A stretch of DNA of 64,000 nt from contig DXXG01000007.1 in assembly GCA_019416455.1 (NCBI GenBank), positions 124,001 through 188,000 of the forward strand, in the 5' to 3' direction. The notes beneath the pieces were generated by a model. That model made no database searches and was not told the origin of the DNA. It saw nothing but the letters and a program-made list of their open reading frames with translations. This DNA comes from Clostridiales bacterium. Lineage in GTDB: Bacteria > Bacillota > Clostridia > Oscillospirales > Acutalibacteraceae. This document shows positions 33,270-41,003 of the stretch, in pieces (positions within the stretch are counted from its first letter, which is position 1; the number at the start of each line of letters is the position of its first letter). A program made the position numbers and the translations under genes.

Positions 33270-36119
33270 ATGAAGCATATCAGCAAAGTGCTTTCCATGT
33301 TGCTTATATTGGTATCTCTATGTGGTGGGTTTAAGGCTTACGCCGAGGACCAATCTAAAACTATCGTACGAGTTGGTTTTCCCATTCAGGCAGGAACTTC
33401 CTATATCAACGAAAACGGAGATTATGCGGGTTACCTGGCAGATTACCTATATCAGCTGTCCCTATTCACAAACTGGAAAATTGAGTTTGTGCAGGTTGAT
33501 GGCGATCTGGATACACAGCTGGAAACGCTTATGGGGATGCTCCAAACAGGCGAAATCGACATGCTTGGCACCATGAACCGGGACGAACAGCTGGAGGATC
33601 TCTTTCTCTATCCCAATTACAGTTACGGCACAAGATATACGGCGTTGGCTGTTTTGAAAGAAGATCCCCGATGGATCGAAGAAGATTTTTCTGGCTGGGA
33701 TGGGATCCGCATCGCAACATTTCCAGGTTACCAAGATCAAATGTCGGAATTCACCTATTACGCGGCGGTAAATGATTTCACCTATGAGATCATAAACTGC
33801 GCAAGCTATGACGAGATGATCGACGCGGTACGCAGTGGAGAGGCGGACGCTATGATCCAGTCGGATATTTCCATGACAGATGGATTCCGCATGATCGGAC
33901 GGTTTTCCCCCTCGCCATACTACTTTGCTCTTTCTCCGGATAACACGGGGCTGCTGCATCAGCTCAATACAGCTATGCGCAGTTTAAGCAGTTCTCAGCC
34001 TAGTTTGCAAACAGAACTGTACGATGCTCATTTCAAATATATGGATGGGTTCCAAATTTCTGAAGAACACAAAGAATATATTCAGTCTCTTGGAACCTTA
34101 AAGGTGTTGTTCTTTGACGGCGACGCGCCTTATCAATATGTGAAAGACGGGGAATTAACGGGATTCGCTGTAAGATACTTTCAGAAATTTGCAGAGATTT
34201 CCGGTTTGAAGTATGAAGCAGTCATTGTAAACACCTACCAAGAAGCTTTCGAGATGGTGGAACAGGGAAAGGTGGATATGGTGGCGTGTGTCGCAACCAA
34301 TTCCTCCCTGGCTTCCCTGGATAATGTAGGTTTTACCATTCCCTACTTCAAAAGCTTCAGCGTTACAGTCTGCGCAAACTCTACGCCACATAATCACAAA
34401 GGCGATTTGGAATTTCGGATGAATACCAAATTGGCCCTTGAGGATGTTCAGCGGAAAGATTCTGAGGCGATCCGGGCTGATTACTATTCCCTATCTTACT
34501 ATCTTCGCAAAAAAGCGATCTATGATAAAGTCGTTGTGGATTGGGCCAACACAAAAGAATTCTCTTATACTGTTGGAGTGACAAACAGCGTTCCGCAGGA
34601 ATTGGTTACGATTCTGGACCAGTATGCCAGCTCCATGAGCAGCGAGACAAAACAGGCCATGATGTACCATTATTCCGGTGACCCAGTAGAATACACTTTT
34701 GCGGAATGGCTGTTTATCAATCGATCCGTTCTTTTGCTTACTTTCCTTATACTTATTTGCGCAATAGCAATTTTACTGCTCCATATGCGCAGCCGGTGGA
34801 ACGCGTATAAAGCGCTCCTGGCTGAAAACCGGATCATGCACCTGACAATGTACGACGAAACCACGGGTGCATATAACGAAACATACTTTTGCAAATTGCT
34901 GGAGGAATGCTGCAAGAAAAAGGAAAACATTGCTCTGGTCGCATTTAATATTCGAGGCTTCAAATACATCAATGATACCTACGGTACAAAACGAGCCAAC
35001 GAAATACTCTGTGAGATTAAAGGTATATTGGAATCACAGATAACCGAGAACGAGTTCTTTTGCAGACCAACAGCGGATCTCTTTTATATGGCTCTGAGAG
35101 AAGAAAATGAGGACAGTCTCGTTACTCGCACGGACAATATTTTTTCTAAAATCATTCAGACGGCATCCGCTTCCTTAGATGGACATCCTCTTTCCATTTA
35201 CTCCGGCGCTGTATTTATAGGAACTTCCCCCACGCCCTATCACGCTTTTCCCAATATCAGCTATATGATGGTGGCTTTGGCTCATGCGAAACGGGTAAAT
35301 TGCCATACCGTGTATATCTTTGATGAGCCCCTCTATCAGACAGAACAACTGCGGTATTATATCGAGACCCATATGCAATCCGCTTTAGAGCAGGATGAGT
35401 ATCAGCTCTATTTGCAGCCCAAAATGAATCTCCACACCGGCCATATCGATGGAGCTGAGGCCCTGGTCCGGTGGCAGCCGGCGGACCGGGCTATGATCTA
35501 TCCCTCTGACTTTATCCCCTTCTTTGAAGAAAACGGATTTTGTGTACAGCTGGATCTGTATATGGTGGATAAGGTATGCAGGATGCTGCGAACATGGATG
35601 GATTCCGGCATTACGCCCATGGTGATCTCTATCAATCAGACCAAAGCGCTTTTTGTAAAAGAGGACTATGTAGAGCGGTTATTGGCCATCACGGAAAAGT
35701 ATCAAATCTCCCCCCGGTATATTATTCTGGAAATTTTGGAAGGACTTGCTTTCAACAACATCTCCGCATTAAACCAGACCATCAAAAAGCTGAACATCGC
35801 TGGATTCCAGGTATCCATGGATGACTTCGGCAGCGGCTACTCTTCGCTCAACACATTGGGGAAACTGGAGATCAATGAGTTGAAGCTGGATCGGGGATTT
35901 TTAATGGATGTGGTGAATGATCCTGATGGTACCCAGAGCGAGGTTCTTGCTTCTGTTTTAAGCCTGGCGAAAAAGCTGGGGATAAAAACGGTTGCTGAAG
36001 GCGTGGAAACGAAAGAAAGCGAAGATGTGATCCGGTCCATGTCCTGCGATTACGGACAAGGATATTATTACAGCAAACCTATCCCGGCAGAGGAATTTCA
36101 AAAGAGATTTCTCCAATAA
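33270..36119 (+). CDS. Tandem periplasmic-binding-domain GGDEF(degenerate)-EAL phosphodiesterase (copy 2)
   Basis: Paralogue of the gene at 28763 with the same architecture over 949 residues: signal peptide (ending near AYA, residue 25), two SBP_bac_3-like domains, one membrane segment near residue 490, a degenerate GGDEF (CRPTADLF) and an EAL domain with a full set of catalytic residues (Glu730 in EALVRW, SINQT, LEILEG, DDFGSGYSSL, LKLDRGF, VAEGVET, GQGYYYS). The first binding domains of the two copies share long identical stretches such as ENGDYAGYL and RFSP-PYYFALSP, so a gene duplication is clear. Ligand unknown. Last gene of the c-di-GMP island and followed by a strong terminator. Confidence 0.88.
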   Translation: MKHISKVLSMLLILVSLCGGFKAYAEDQSKTIVRVGFPIQAGTSYINENGDYAGYLADYLYQLSLFTNWKIEFVQVDGDLDTQLETLMGMLQTGEIDMLGTMNRDEQLEDLFLYPNYSYGTRYTALAVLKEDPRWIEEDFSGWDGIRIATFPGYQDQMSEFTYYAAVNDFTYEIINCASYDEMIDAVRSGEADAMIQSDISMTDGFRMIGRFSPSPYYFALSPDNTGLLHQLNTAMRSLSSSQPSLQTELYDAHFKYMDGFQISEEHKEYIQSLGTLKVLFFDGDAPYQYVKDGELTGFAVRYFQKFAEISGLKYEAVIVNTYQEAFEMVEQGKVDMVACVATNSSLASLDNVGFTIPYFKSFSVTVCANSTPHNHKGDLEFRMNTKLALEDVQRKDSEAIRADYYSLSYYLRKKAIYDKVVVDWANTKEFSYTVGVTNSVPQELVTILDQYASSMSSETKQAMMYHYSGDPVEYTFAEWLFINRSVLLLTFLILICAIAILLLHMRSRWNAYKALLAENRIMHLTMYDETTGAYNETYFCKLLEECCKKKENIALVAFNIRGFKYINDTYGTKRANEILCEIKGILESQITENEFFCRPTADLFYMALREENEDSLVTRTDNIFSKIIQTASASLDGHPLSIYSGAVFIGTSPTPYHAFPNISYMMVALAHAKRVNCHTVYIFDEPLYQTEQLRYYIETHMQSALEQDEYQLYLQPKMNLHTGHIDGAEALVRWQPADRAMIYPSDFIPFFEENGFCVQLDLYMVDKVCRMLRTWMDSGITPMVISINQTKALFVKEDYVERLLAITEKYQISPRYIILEILEGLAFNNISALNQTIKKLNIAGFQVSMDDFGSGYSSLNTLGKLEINELKLDRGFLMDVVNDPDGTQSEVLASVLSLAKKLGIKTVAEGVETKESEDVIRSMSCDYGQGYYYSKPIPAEEFQKRFLQ

Positions 36120-36231
36120 ACTGAATCTTCAAACTGTCAGGCAGGACATGCTCCCTCCAGTGCCTATTCTTAAATCGGGATATGGTCCGCGTCTGCTTTC
36201 TTAAGGATCGTTAAAATCTTTCGGCACATGA

Positions 36232-36276
36232 AAAGGCCGTCATCTCAGGCGTTGAGATGACGGCCTTTGTTTTTGT
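36232..36276. terminator. Strong terminator at the right edge of the c-di-GMP island
   Basis: A 16-bp perfect stem (36232-36247 with 36253-36268), loop GGCGT, followed by GTTTTTG. It serves the phosphodiesterase and, with a shorter T-run, the convergent transporter gene. Confidence 0.9.
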
Positions 36277-36317
36277 GTTTTTAGAATCTCACTTTCCCGA
36301 TGGATTCTCTGTCCTTT

Positions 36318-37157
36318 TTACAGGTTCAACAGCACCAGCGCTCCCAGGATCATGCCCACCGCCCCCAACTGACGGCGGTTCAGCCGTTCTCGGAACAGGA
36401 TAAAACTGGCGGCAGAGATCACCAAAATGGCTCCCACACTGTAACTGGGGTACACCAAAAAGGCGGGAAGCTCTGTCAGGGCCGCCAGCAGCAGCCGGGA
36501 AGAGAAGAAATTTGGCACGCCCACCAAAATACCCAGCAGCACATCCCGGCGGGTAGGCTTTTGCTTCTCTCGAAGCAGAAGGATCAGAGTAAACAATCCC
36601 GCGAACAGGAAGATGTAAAACACGAACAGACCGTCGTCCTGGCGGGCCCCAAGCTGGGTGAAGATCTTTGACATGCTGTCGCTGGCTCCGTTGAACAACA
36701 GCGCCAGCAAAAGAGGAACGATGGCCACACCCGGTGTCACACCTTGATCCTGGCCCTTTTTCGGCAGACCGTTCATTACCACTGCCGCCAAGACCGATAC
36801 CAAAATGCCCAACCCTTGCAGCGGAGTGGGCCGTTCCCCAAACAGGACCACGGACACAAAAATGGGCACCAGCACGCCCAGCCGAGTAAACACTGAGGAG
36901 AGTACCGCTCCGTTTTTACGGATGCTGTGGGCATAGACGATCAAGGCTGCCAGATAGAGAAAGCCGCTCACCGCTCCCAACCACAAAGGCAGAGGATCCC
37001 CATTCCAGAGGGACTTCTTTTCCATGGTCGCGAACGCCAGCACGGCACAGGTGACATAGTTGAAAAAGTACACACCATAGCCGTAACCCGAACCCAGGTA
37101 TTTCAACACGATGGCCAGCACAGAACTGGCCAGCACCGCCAAAATCAAAAAAAGCAT
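36318..37157 (-). CDS. DMT-superfamily (EamA) transporter
   Basis: An inner-membrane transporter of 279 residues with about ten hydrophobic segments arranged as two EamA repeats, the drug/metabolite transporter fold. The start at MLFLILAVL is chosen because the promoter lies only about 30 bases upstream and a longer frame would run through it; AAGGGG stands about 10 bases before it. Substrate cannot be inferred. Divergent from the Fic-like gene. Confidence 0.85.
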   Translation of the reverse strand: MLFLILAVLASSVLAIVLKYLGSGYGYGVYFFNYVTCAVLAFATMEKKSLWNGDPLPLWLGAVSGFLYLAALIVYAHSIRKNGAVLSSVFTRLGVLVPIFVSVVLFGERPTPLQGLGILVSVLAAVVMNGLPKKGQDQGVTPGVAIVPLLLALLFNGASDSMSKIFTQLGARQDDGLFVFYIFLFAGLFTLILLLREKQKPTRRDVLLGILVGVPNFFSSRLLLAALTELPAFLVYPSYSVGAILVISAASFILFRERLNRRQLGAVGMILGALVLLNL

Positions 37158-37187
37158 AGATTCCACCCCTTCTCTTTCCTCTGCATT

Positions 37188-37216
37188 ACTATACTCTATT
37201 TTGTTAAATTTTGCAA
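37188..37216 (-). promoter_or_regulatory. Promoter of the DMT transporter
   Basis: On the minus strand TTGCAA (37216-37211) and TATAGT (37193-37188) are separated by 17 bases. Confidence 0.6.
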
Positions 37217-37233
37217 AACATTTACCGGAATAG

Positions 37234-37262
37234 TTGCGTGATTTGCCAAAGGAGGGTATAAT
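37234..37262 (+). promoter_or_regulatory. Promoter of the Fic-like gene
   Basis: TTGCGT (37234-37239) and TATAAT (37257-37262) with a 17-base spacer, divergent from the transporter promoter. Confidence 0.7.
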
Positions 37263-37299
37263 AGTTTCCATAATTTTCTTTTCAGAAAGGAGATTGCCT

Positions 37300-38031
37300 A
37301 TGAGTGCTTACTCGTCGGCAGTTGCCAAGTGGCAGTCCCACCAACTGCGCAGCCCAGCGGATCTGGACCGGCTGCTTTACGACTTTATCCCTCGTTTCGC
37401 ATATCACTCCGCCCTTTTAGAGGGCAGGAATATTGAATACAGCACCGTGGAAGAATTCTTCCATACCGGCACGGTTTCTCAATTTACGGGAGACCCCAAG
37501 GAATTGGTGCAGCTTTACAGTCACAAACGCTGTTACGAATATCTTCGGGAACGGGTAATGGCCCGGGACGATCTTGATACACTTCTTGTCCTGGATATTC
37601 ACAGGATCCTCACCAGCGGCACTTACAGCGAGGTATTTTACCTGGAAAACGGTGAACGGCCCGGCGAACTGAAAAAACAAGACTTCGTCACCGCTGTCAA
37701 CGCTGTGGGAGCTTCCGCCCGGGACGTGGGCGCGGAGCTGGACCGGCTGATGGAAGAGATCAGCGGGTACTGCGGCGCGGATCTTTTGCAGGCCGCCGCC
37801 TATTTCCACAGCCGCTTTGAGAATATCCATCCCTTCGCTGCCGGAAACGGCGCCGTGGGCCAGGTGCTGGTAAATTATTTCCTGCTGATCCGGGATCATC
37901 CGCCGCTGATCTTCTTCGCCGAGGACAAGGAACAATACTTCCAATGCCTGAGCGCTTACGATTACGAACGGAATCCCGGTCCCTTGGCAAAATTTTTGGA
38001 AATGGAACTGGCCAAAACCTGGGCAGAATAA
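37300..38031 (+). CDS. Fic/DOC-fold protein with an altered catalytic motif
   Basis: A protein of 243 residues with the Fic fold. Active Fic AMP-transferases have HPFxxGNGRxxR; here it reads HPFAAGNGAVGQ (His177 to Gln188), so His177 is kept but both arginines are lost. An N-terminal motif SALLEG (Ser37-Glu41-Gly42) matches the inhibitory helix of class II Fic proteins. AAAGGAG lies 7 bases before the ATG at 37300; earlier starts would lie upstream of the promoter. Loss of the phosphate-binding arginines argues against ordinary AMPylation; another nucleotide chemistry or a binding-only role is possible. Linked to the following spx-like gene only by distance. Confidence 0.8.
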   Translation: MSAYSSAVAKWQSHQLRSPADLDRLLYDFIPRFAYHSALLEGRNIEYSTVEEFFHTGTVSQFTGDPKELVQLYSHKRCYEYLRERVMARDDLDTLLVLDIHRILTSGTYSEVFYLENGERPGELKKQDFVTAVNAVGASARDVGAELDRLMEEISGYCGADLLQAAAYFHSRFENIHPFAAGNGAVGQVLVNYFLLIRDHPPLIFFAEDKEQYFQCLSAYDYERNPGPLAKFLEMELAKTWAE

Positions 38032-38067
38032 CATAGTCTCGTTATGTTTTGGAAAGGAAGGAATCAC

Positions 38068-38418
38068 ATGCTGTTTGTCTGTTACCCCAAATGCTCTACC
38101 TGCAAAAAAGCTCAGGCCTGGCTGGATGCCCACGGTCTGACTTATCAAGTGCGTGACATCAAGACTCAGAACCCCTCCGAGGAGGAACTGCGTAACTGGC
38201 ACAGCCAGAGCGGCCTGCCTTTGAAGCGTTTCTTCAACACCAGCGGTCAGCAGTACCGGGCCCTGGAACTGAAAGACAAGCTCCCCCAAATGACGGAAGA
38301 TGAGCAATATGCTCTGCTGGCAACGGACGGTATGCTGGTGAAACGGCCTATCCTGTTGACCGGAAACAAGGTACTGGTGGGCTTCAAAGAGGCGGAATGG
38401 GCCGCCGCTCTCCTGTGA
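38068..38418 (+). CDS. Spx/ArsC-family thioredoxin-fold protein
   Basis: A 116-residue protein of the ArsC/Spx/YffB family. The redox-type motif CPKCSTCKKA places cysteines at residues 7, 10 and 13 or so; ATDGMLVKRPILL carries the family's conserved KRP. Members are arsenate reductase-like or Spx-like regulators; sequence alone does not decide, but the short YffB/MgsR-like form is the best match. AAGG lies 6 bases before the ATG at 38068. It overlaps the ThpR gene. Confidence 0.8.
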   Translation: MLFVCYPKCSTCKKAQAWLDAHGLTYQVRDIKTQNPSEEELRNWHSQSGLPLKRFFNTSGQQYRALELKDKLPQMTEDEQYALLATDGMLVKRPILLTGNKVLVGFKEAEWAAALL

Positions 38419-38948
38419 GGCTGTTTTTCGCCCTGCGTTTTTCTCCACAGGACACCCAAACCATTGTGGAAATCCAAGAGCGATTGAAAGCTTTCGCCTC
38501 TTCCGGGAATTATCCCCCAGCGGAAAACCTCCACCTGACTCTGGCTTTTCTGGGAGAAGTCCCTCCCTCCCGGGTCCAGGAAGCTCAAGACGCGCTGGAG
38601 GACCTTAGTCCGGTCCCCATGACTTTGCGGTTTTCCCAAGTGGGACAATTCCCCCAAGGGAACAAGGAATTGTGGTGGCTGGGTGCTGATCCCTGTCCGG
38701 AGTTGATCAAGCTGCGGGAGGACCTGGTTTTTCAGTTGGAACGTCGTAACTTTTCCATGGACAGGAGACCGTTCCTACCCCATATCACCCTTGCCAGAAA
38801 AGTGAGCTTTCCCGGTAAAACGCCCCGGCAGGAGGATTTTTTCCTTCTGCCGGTTCTTGTTTCCTGCGGTCGGGTGAGCCTGATGAGCTCCCAGCTGATC
38901 TCCCAAGGAGCTGTTTACACAGAAATATTTGGAAAAAATCCTGCGTAA
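38397..38948 (+). CDS. thpR: RNA 2',3'-cyclic phosphodiesterase (LigT family)
   Basis: A 2H-phosphoesterase of 183 residues that opens 2',3'-cyclic phosphate ends of RNA to 2'-phosphates. The two catalytic HxT motifs are present: HLTLAFLG near residue 46 and HITLARK near residue 127. It overlaps the preceding gene by 22 bases. A GTG at 38415 would give the common GTGA overlap instead and begins nearer the family start (RLFFAL); either start is possible. Confidence 0.88.
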   Translation: MGRRSPVRLFFALRFSPQDTQTIVEIQERLKAFASSGNYPPAENLHLTLAFLGEVPPSRVQEAQDALEDLSPVPMTLRFSQVGQFPQGNKELWWLGADPCPELIKLREDLVFQLERRNFSMDRRPFLPHITLARKVSFPGKTPRQEDFFLLPVLVSCGRVSLMSSQLISQGAVYTEIFGKNPA

Positions 38949-38999
38949 AACTATGCTCTTTTCTCCTCCTTTTTAGCGAAACTTCACAGAGTTTACGAT

Positions 39000-39065
39000 T
39001 TGTTCATGTTTGAACAATAATTTGGTAAAACTGCTGGGTTACACTATTTGTTAGCAAGCTAACAA
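39000..39065 (+). promoter_or_regulatory. Promoter and palindromic operators of the HEAT-repeat gene
   Basis: TTGGTA (39022-39027) and TATTTG (39045-39050), 17 bases apart, form a moderate promoter. TTGTTAGC-AA-GCTAACAA (39048-39065) is a perfect palindrome overlapping the -10. Its inner half-sites TGTTAG and CTAACA are identical to those at the MarR gene promoter. A second inverted repeat TTGTTCA-N4-TGAACAA (39000-39017) lies upstream of the -35. Confidence 0.65.
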
Positions 39066-39117
39066 GAGGGGCGATTCCCCTTGGTTTGTTCTCAAAATAC
39101 AGGAGGTCTTACATACC

Positions 39118-39447
39118 ATGAGCAAGTTGGAAAAGGTAGAAAAAGCAATCGCGAAAGGAAAAGAAAACGTCCTTATTAAACTGGCCGGCGACAAGGACGA
39201 GGAAGTAAAACTGGCCGCCATTGCCGGCATGGGCAAGATCGGCAAGGACGATTCCTTCAACGCAATGGTCCCGGATATGCTCACCGACAGCGATCCCAAA
39301 GTCCGCGCCGCTGCCGCCGAAGCCCTGGGAGAAATGAAAAACGAACACGCCAGTGCCCACCTGCGCTATTATTTGGAGCGTGAAAAGGATCCCACAGTGG
39401 TCGCCTCTTTGAAGAAGGCCATCTCCAGTCTGAACGGCACTGACTGA
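39118..39447 (+). CDS. Small HEAT-repeat protein
   Basis: A soluble 109-residue protein composed of two to three HEAT/PBS-lyase-type helical repeats (DEEVKLAAIAGMGKIG, then DPKVRAAAAEALGEMK, then DPTVVASLKKAIS). Such repeats are protein-binding scaffolds; no enzyme motif is visible. AGGAGG precedes the start. The leader of about 65 bases contains a small GGGG/CCCC hairpin. The promoter palindrome predicts control by the neighbouring MarR-type protein. Confidence 0.8.
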   Translation: MSKLEKVEKAIAKGKENVLIKLAGDKDEEVKLAAIAGMGKIGKDDSFNAMVPDMLTDSDPKVRAAAAEALGEMKNEHASAHLRYYLEREKDPTVVASLKKAISSLNGTD

Positions 39448-39460
39448 TCTTTCCCATAAC

Positions 39461-39497
39461 AAAATGCCCGACGCTTGAAACAGCGCCGGGCATTTTT
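39461..39497. terminator. Bidirectional terminator, HEAT gene / MarR gene
   Basis: AAAATGCCCG-A-CGC pairs with GCG-C-CGGGCATTTT around an 8-base loop, with T/A runs on both sides, between convergent genes. Confidence 0.88.
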
Positions 39498-39534
39498 ATG
39501 TCCCGTTCTTAAAATGGTGATCTGAAAAGCCCGC

Positions 39535-39969
39535 TCATTTCAAGTTCTCACGGATCTTTTCGCAAAGACGGATAAATTCCGCTTTCTCTTCAGGCGTCAA
39601 ATAGTTGGCAATCTTCTCCTCTACCTGCCGGATACTCCGCTCCACCCGCTCATGGAGCTCGATACCTTTCTGGGTCAGCTCCAGCTTTTTCAAACGAGCG
39701 TCCTGCTCCACAGAGCTGCGGGTGATGAGCCCATTTTTTTCCATCAGCTGCAAAATTCCCGTCACAGTGGAGCGACGAATGGAAAACTGCTCCTGAATGT
39801 CCCGCTGGAACACGTCTTGGTGTCTATGAATGTACAGATACCCGATGATCCACCCTTGTACGCCGGTGGGATGCAATTCTTCTCCTGAAAACGCGGTCTG
39901 GTCCACCATACGTTTTACAAGATGGGACAACGTGCGGATCTGAAACCCTATATCTTCCCGATATTCCAC
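39535..39969 (-). CDS. MarR-family transcriptional regulator
   Basis: A winged helix-turn-helix repressor of 144 residues. QRDIQEQFSIRRSTVTGILQ forms the recognition region and DARLKKLELTQKG the wing, both typical of MarR. It starts with GTG at 39969, with AAAGGGGG 7 bases upstream. Its own promoter carries TGTTAG-N4-CTAACA directly after the -10, which predicts autorepression, and the same half-sites occur at the HEAT gene promoter. The effector is unknown. Confidence 0.9.
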   Translation of the reverse strand: MEYREDIGFQIRTLSHLVKRMVDQTAFSGEELHPTGVQGWIIGYLYIHRHQDVFQRDIQEQFSIRRSTVTGILQLMEKNGLITRSSVEQDARLKKLELTQKGIELHERVERSIRQVEEKIANYLTPEEKAEFIRLCEKIRENLK

Positions 39970-39988
39970 GATAGTTCCCCCTTTGAAC

Positions 39989-40004
39989 TGTTAGGTATCT
40001 AACA
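39989..40004 (-). promoter_or_regulatory. MarR operator (autoregulation site)
   Basis: TGTTAG-GTAT-CTAACA is a perfect 6+4+6 palindrome starting at the end of the -10 and covering the likely transcription start of the marR-like gene. Confidence 0.65.
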
Positions 40005-40032
40005 TTATACATCTTTTACCGCCATTTGTCAA
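40004..40032 (-). promoter_or_regulatory. Consensus promoter of the MarR gene
   Basis: On the minus strand perfect TTGACA (40032-40027) and TATAAT (40009-40004) are separated by 17 bases. Confidence 0.85.
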
Positions 40033-40034
40033 TA

Positions 40035-40075
40035 GGCAAAAGGAAAGGCCTCCGCCCGTAGACGGAAGCCTCTCC
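40035..40075 (-). terminator. Terminator of the cysteine-rich protein gene
   Basis: AGGC-C-TCCG pairs with CGGA-A-GCCT around an 8-base loop; on the minus strand it is followed by TTTCCTTTT. Confidence 0.7.
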
Positions 40076-40143
40076 GAGAGTCCTTTTATTCCGAAAAAGC
40101 CGCAGGGATGCCCTGTTTTCCATCCCCTTCTTACGCAGCCGGC

Positions 40144-40938
40144 TTATTTGCAGCAGCCGCCCGGATCGGTCGCCTTGGGCGGGAAGAACTCACTGGTGGG
40201 GAATTCGATGCTGCGGAACAGCTCACAGGGGTTGTCGCTGGAAGCCACGCACTCTTTTTCCGGGATGCAGAAATCGTATGCGGGAATCAGCATCTGGACA
40301 TTGCGGACGATCTGCACAATGATGAACAGGCCAATGGTGACATAGACCGCGTTCTTCTGGCCGCAGGAGTCGAAGTCGCCGCCGTAGCGCTGGCAGATGC
40401 TCTCCGGGATGCGGCAGTAAGACTCGCAGCCACAGGCAGGGTACTCGCAGAGACGGGCAGAAAGGGCCACAGGCTGGGCCACCTGGACCGTAGCCTTGGG
40501 CATGACCCGGGTGTCCTCCACTTGGAGCTCCTCCATGGAACAGCCGGAAGAGAACAGCTTCACGTTGCCCTCGCTGCCGTAGAGGACCACCTTCTTATTG
40601 AAGATAGCCACACCGTTGATGGGCACCAGGCAGGAAGCCGTTCCTCCGAACAGATCCAGGGACACGTCGAAGAAAAAGGTCATATCCACCGAATAGAAGC
40701 CCTTGTTAAAGGGAATGGGCTGCAGATCGATGTAAACAGTGATGACGCTTACGTCCCGTACTCGCACGTTTGTGGCGCTGTCCACCAGGGGCTGACGCGC
40801 CGCCGGGAACAACACCCGTATGTCCTCCAGGCAGTCCTTATCGCTGCAGGAATCGTACACGCGCTGCGCGTCGATGCAGACAGCCTCTTTGAAATAGTCC
40901 CGGCAATCGTAGTCGGGTACACATTCCTTTTCGGCCAT
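40144..40938 (-). CDS. Cysteine-rich protein of unknown function
   Basis: A 264-residue protein with 18 cysteines, many in the N-terminal 40 residues, in a CEYPACGCESYC cluster near residue 175 and in a CC pair near the C-terminus. I do not recognise the family with certainty. There is no signal peptide; one hydrophobic stretch (VYVTIGLFIIVQIV, near 211-224) may be membrane-associated or buried. The middle part is beta-rich. Cysteine-rich cytoplasmic proteins of this size in spore formers are sometimes coat or exosporium components, but nothing here proves that. AGGAGG lies 7 bases before the ATG at 40938. It follows the zinc-ribbon gene on the same strand. Confidence 0.7.
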   Translation of the reverse strand: MAEKECVPDYDCRDYFKEAVCIDAQRVYDSCSDKDCLEDIRVLFPAARQPLVDSATNVRVRDVSVITVYIDLQPIPFNKGFYSVDMTFFFDVSLDLFGGTASCLVPINGVAIFNKKVVLYGSEGNVKLFSSGCSMEELQVEDTRVMPKATVQVAQPVALSARLCEYPACGCESYCRIPESICQRYGGDFDSCGQKNAVYVTIGLFIIVQIVRNVQMLIPAYDFCIPEKECVASSDNPCELFRSIEFPTSEFFPPKATDPGGCCK

Positions 40939-41003
40939 GTGATCTCCTCCTTTTGGGGTTTCTCCTTCCCATTGTATGAACCCAAAAGGATTTGGTGCGT
41001 TTT

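Noticed and set aside
24345..36230. c-di-GMP-I or c-di-GMP-II riboswitch upstream of the signalling genes
   Set aside because: None of the conserved core stretches could be found by eye in any of the leaders; a covariance-model scan would decide.
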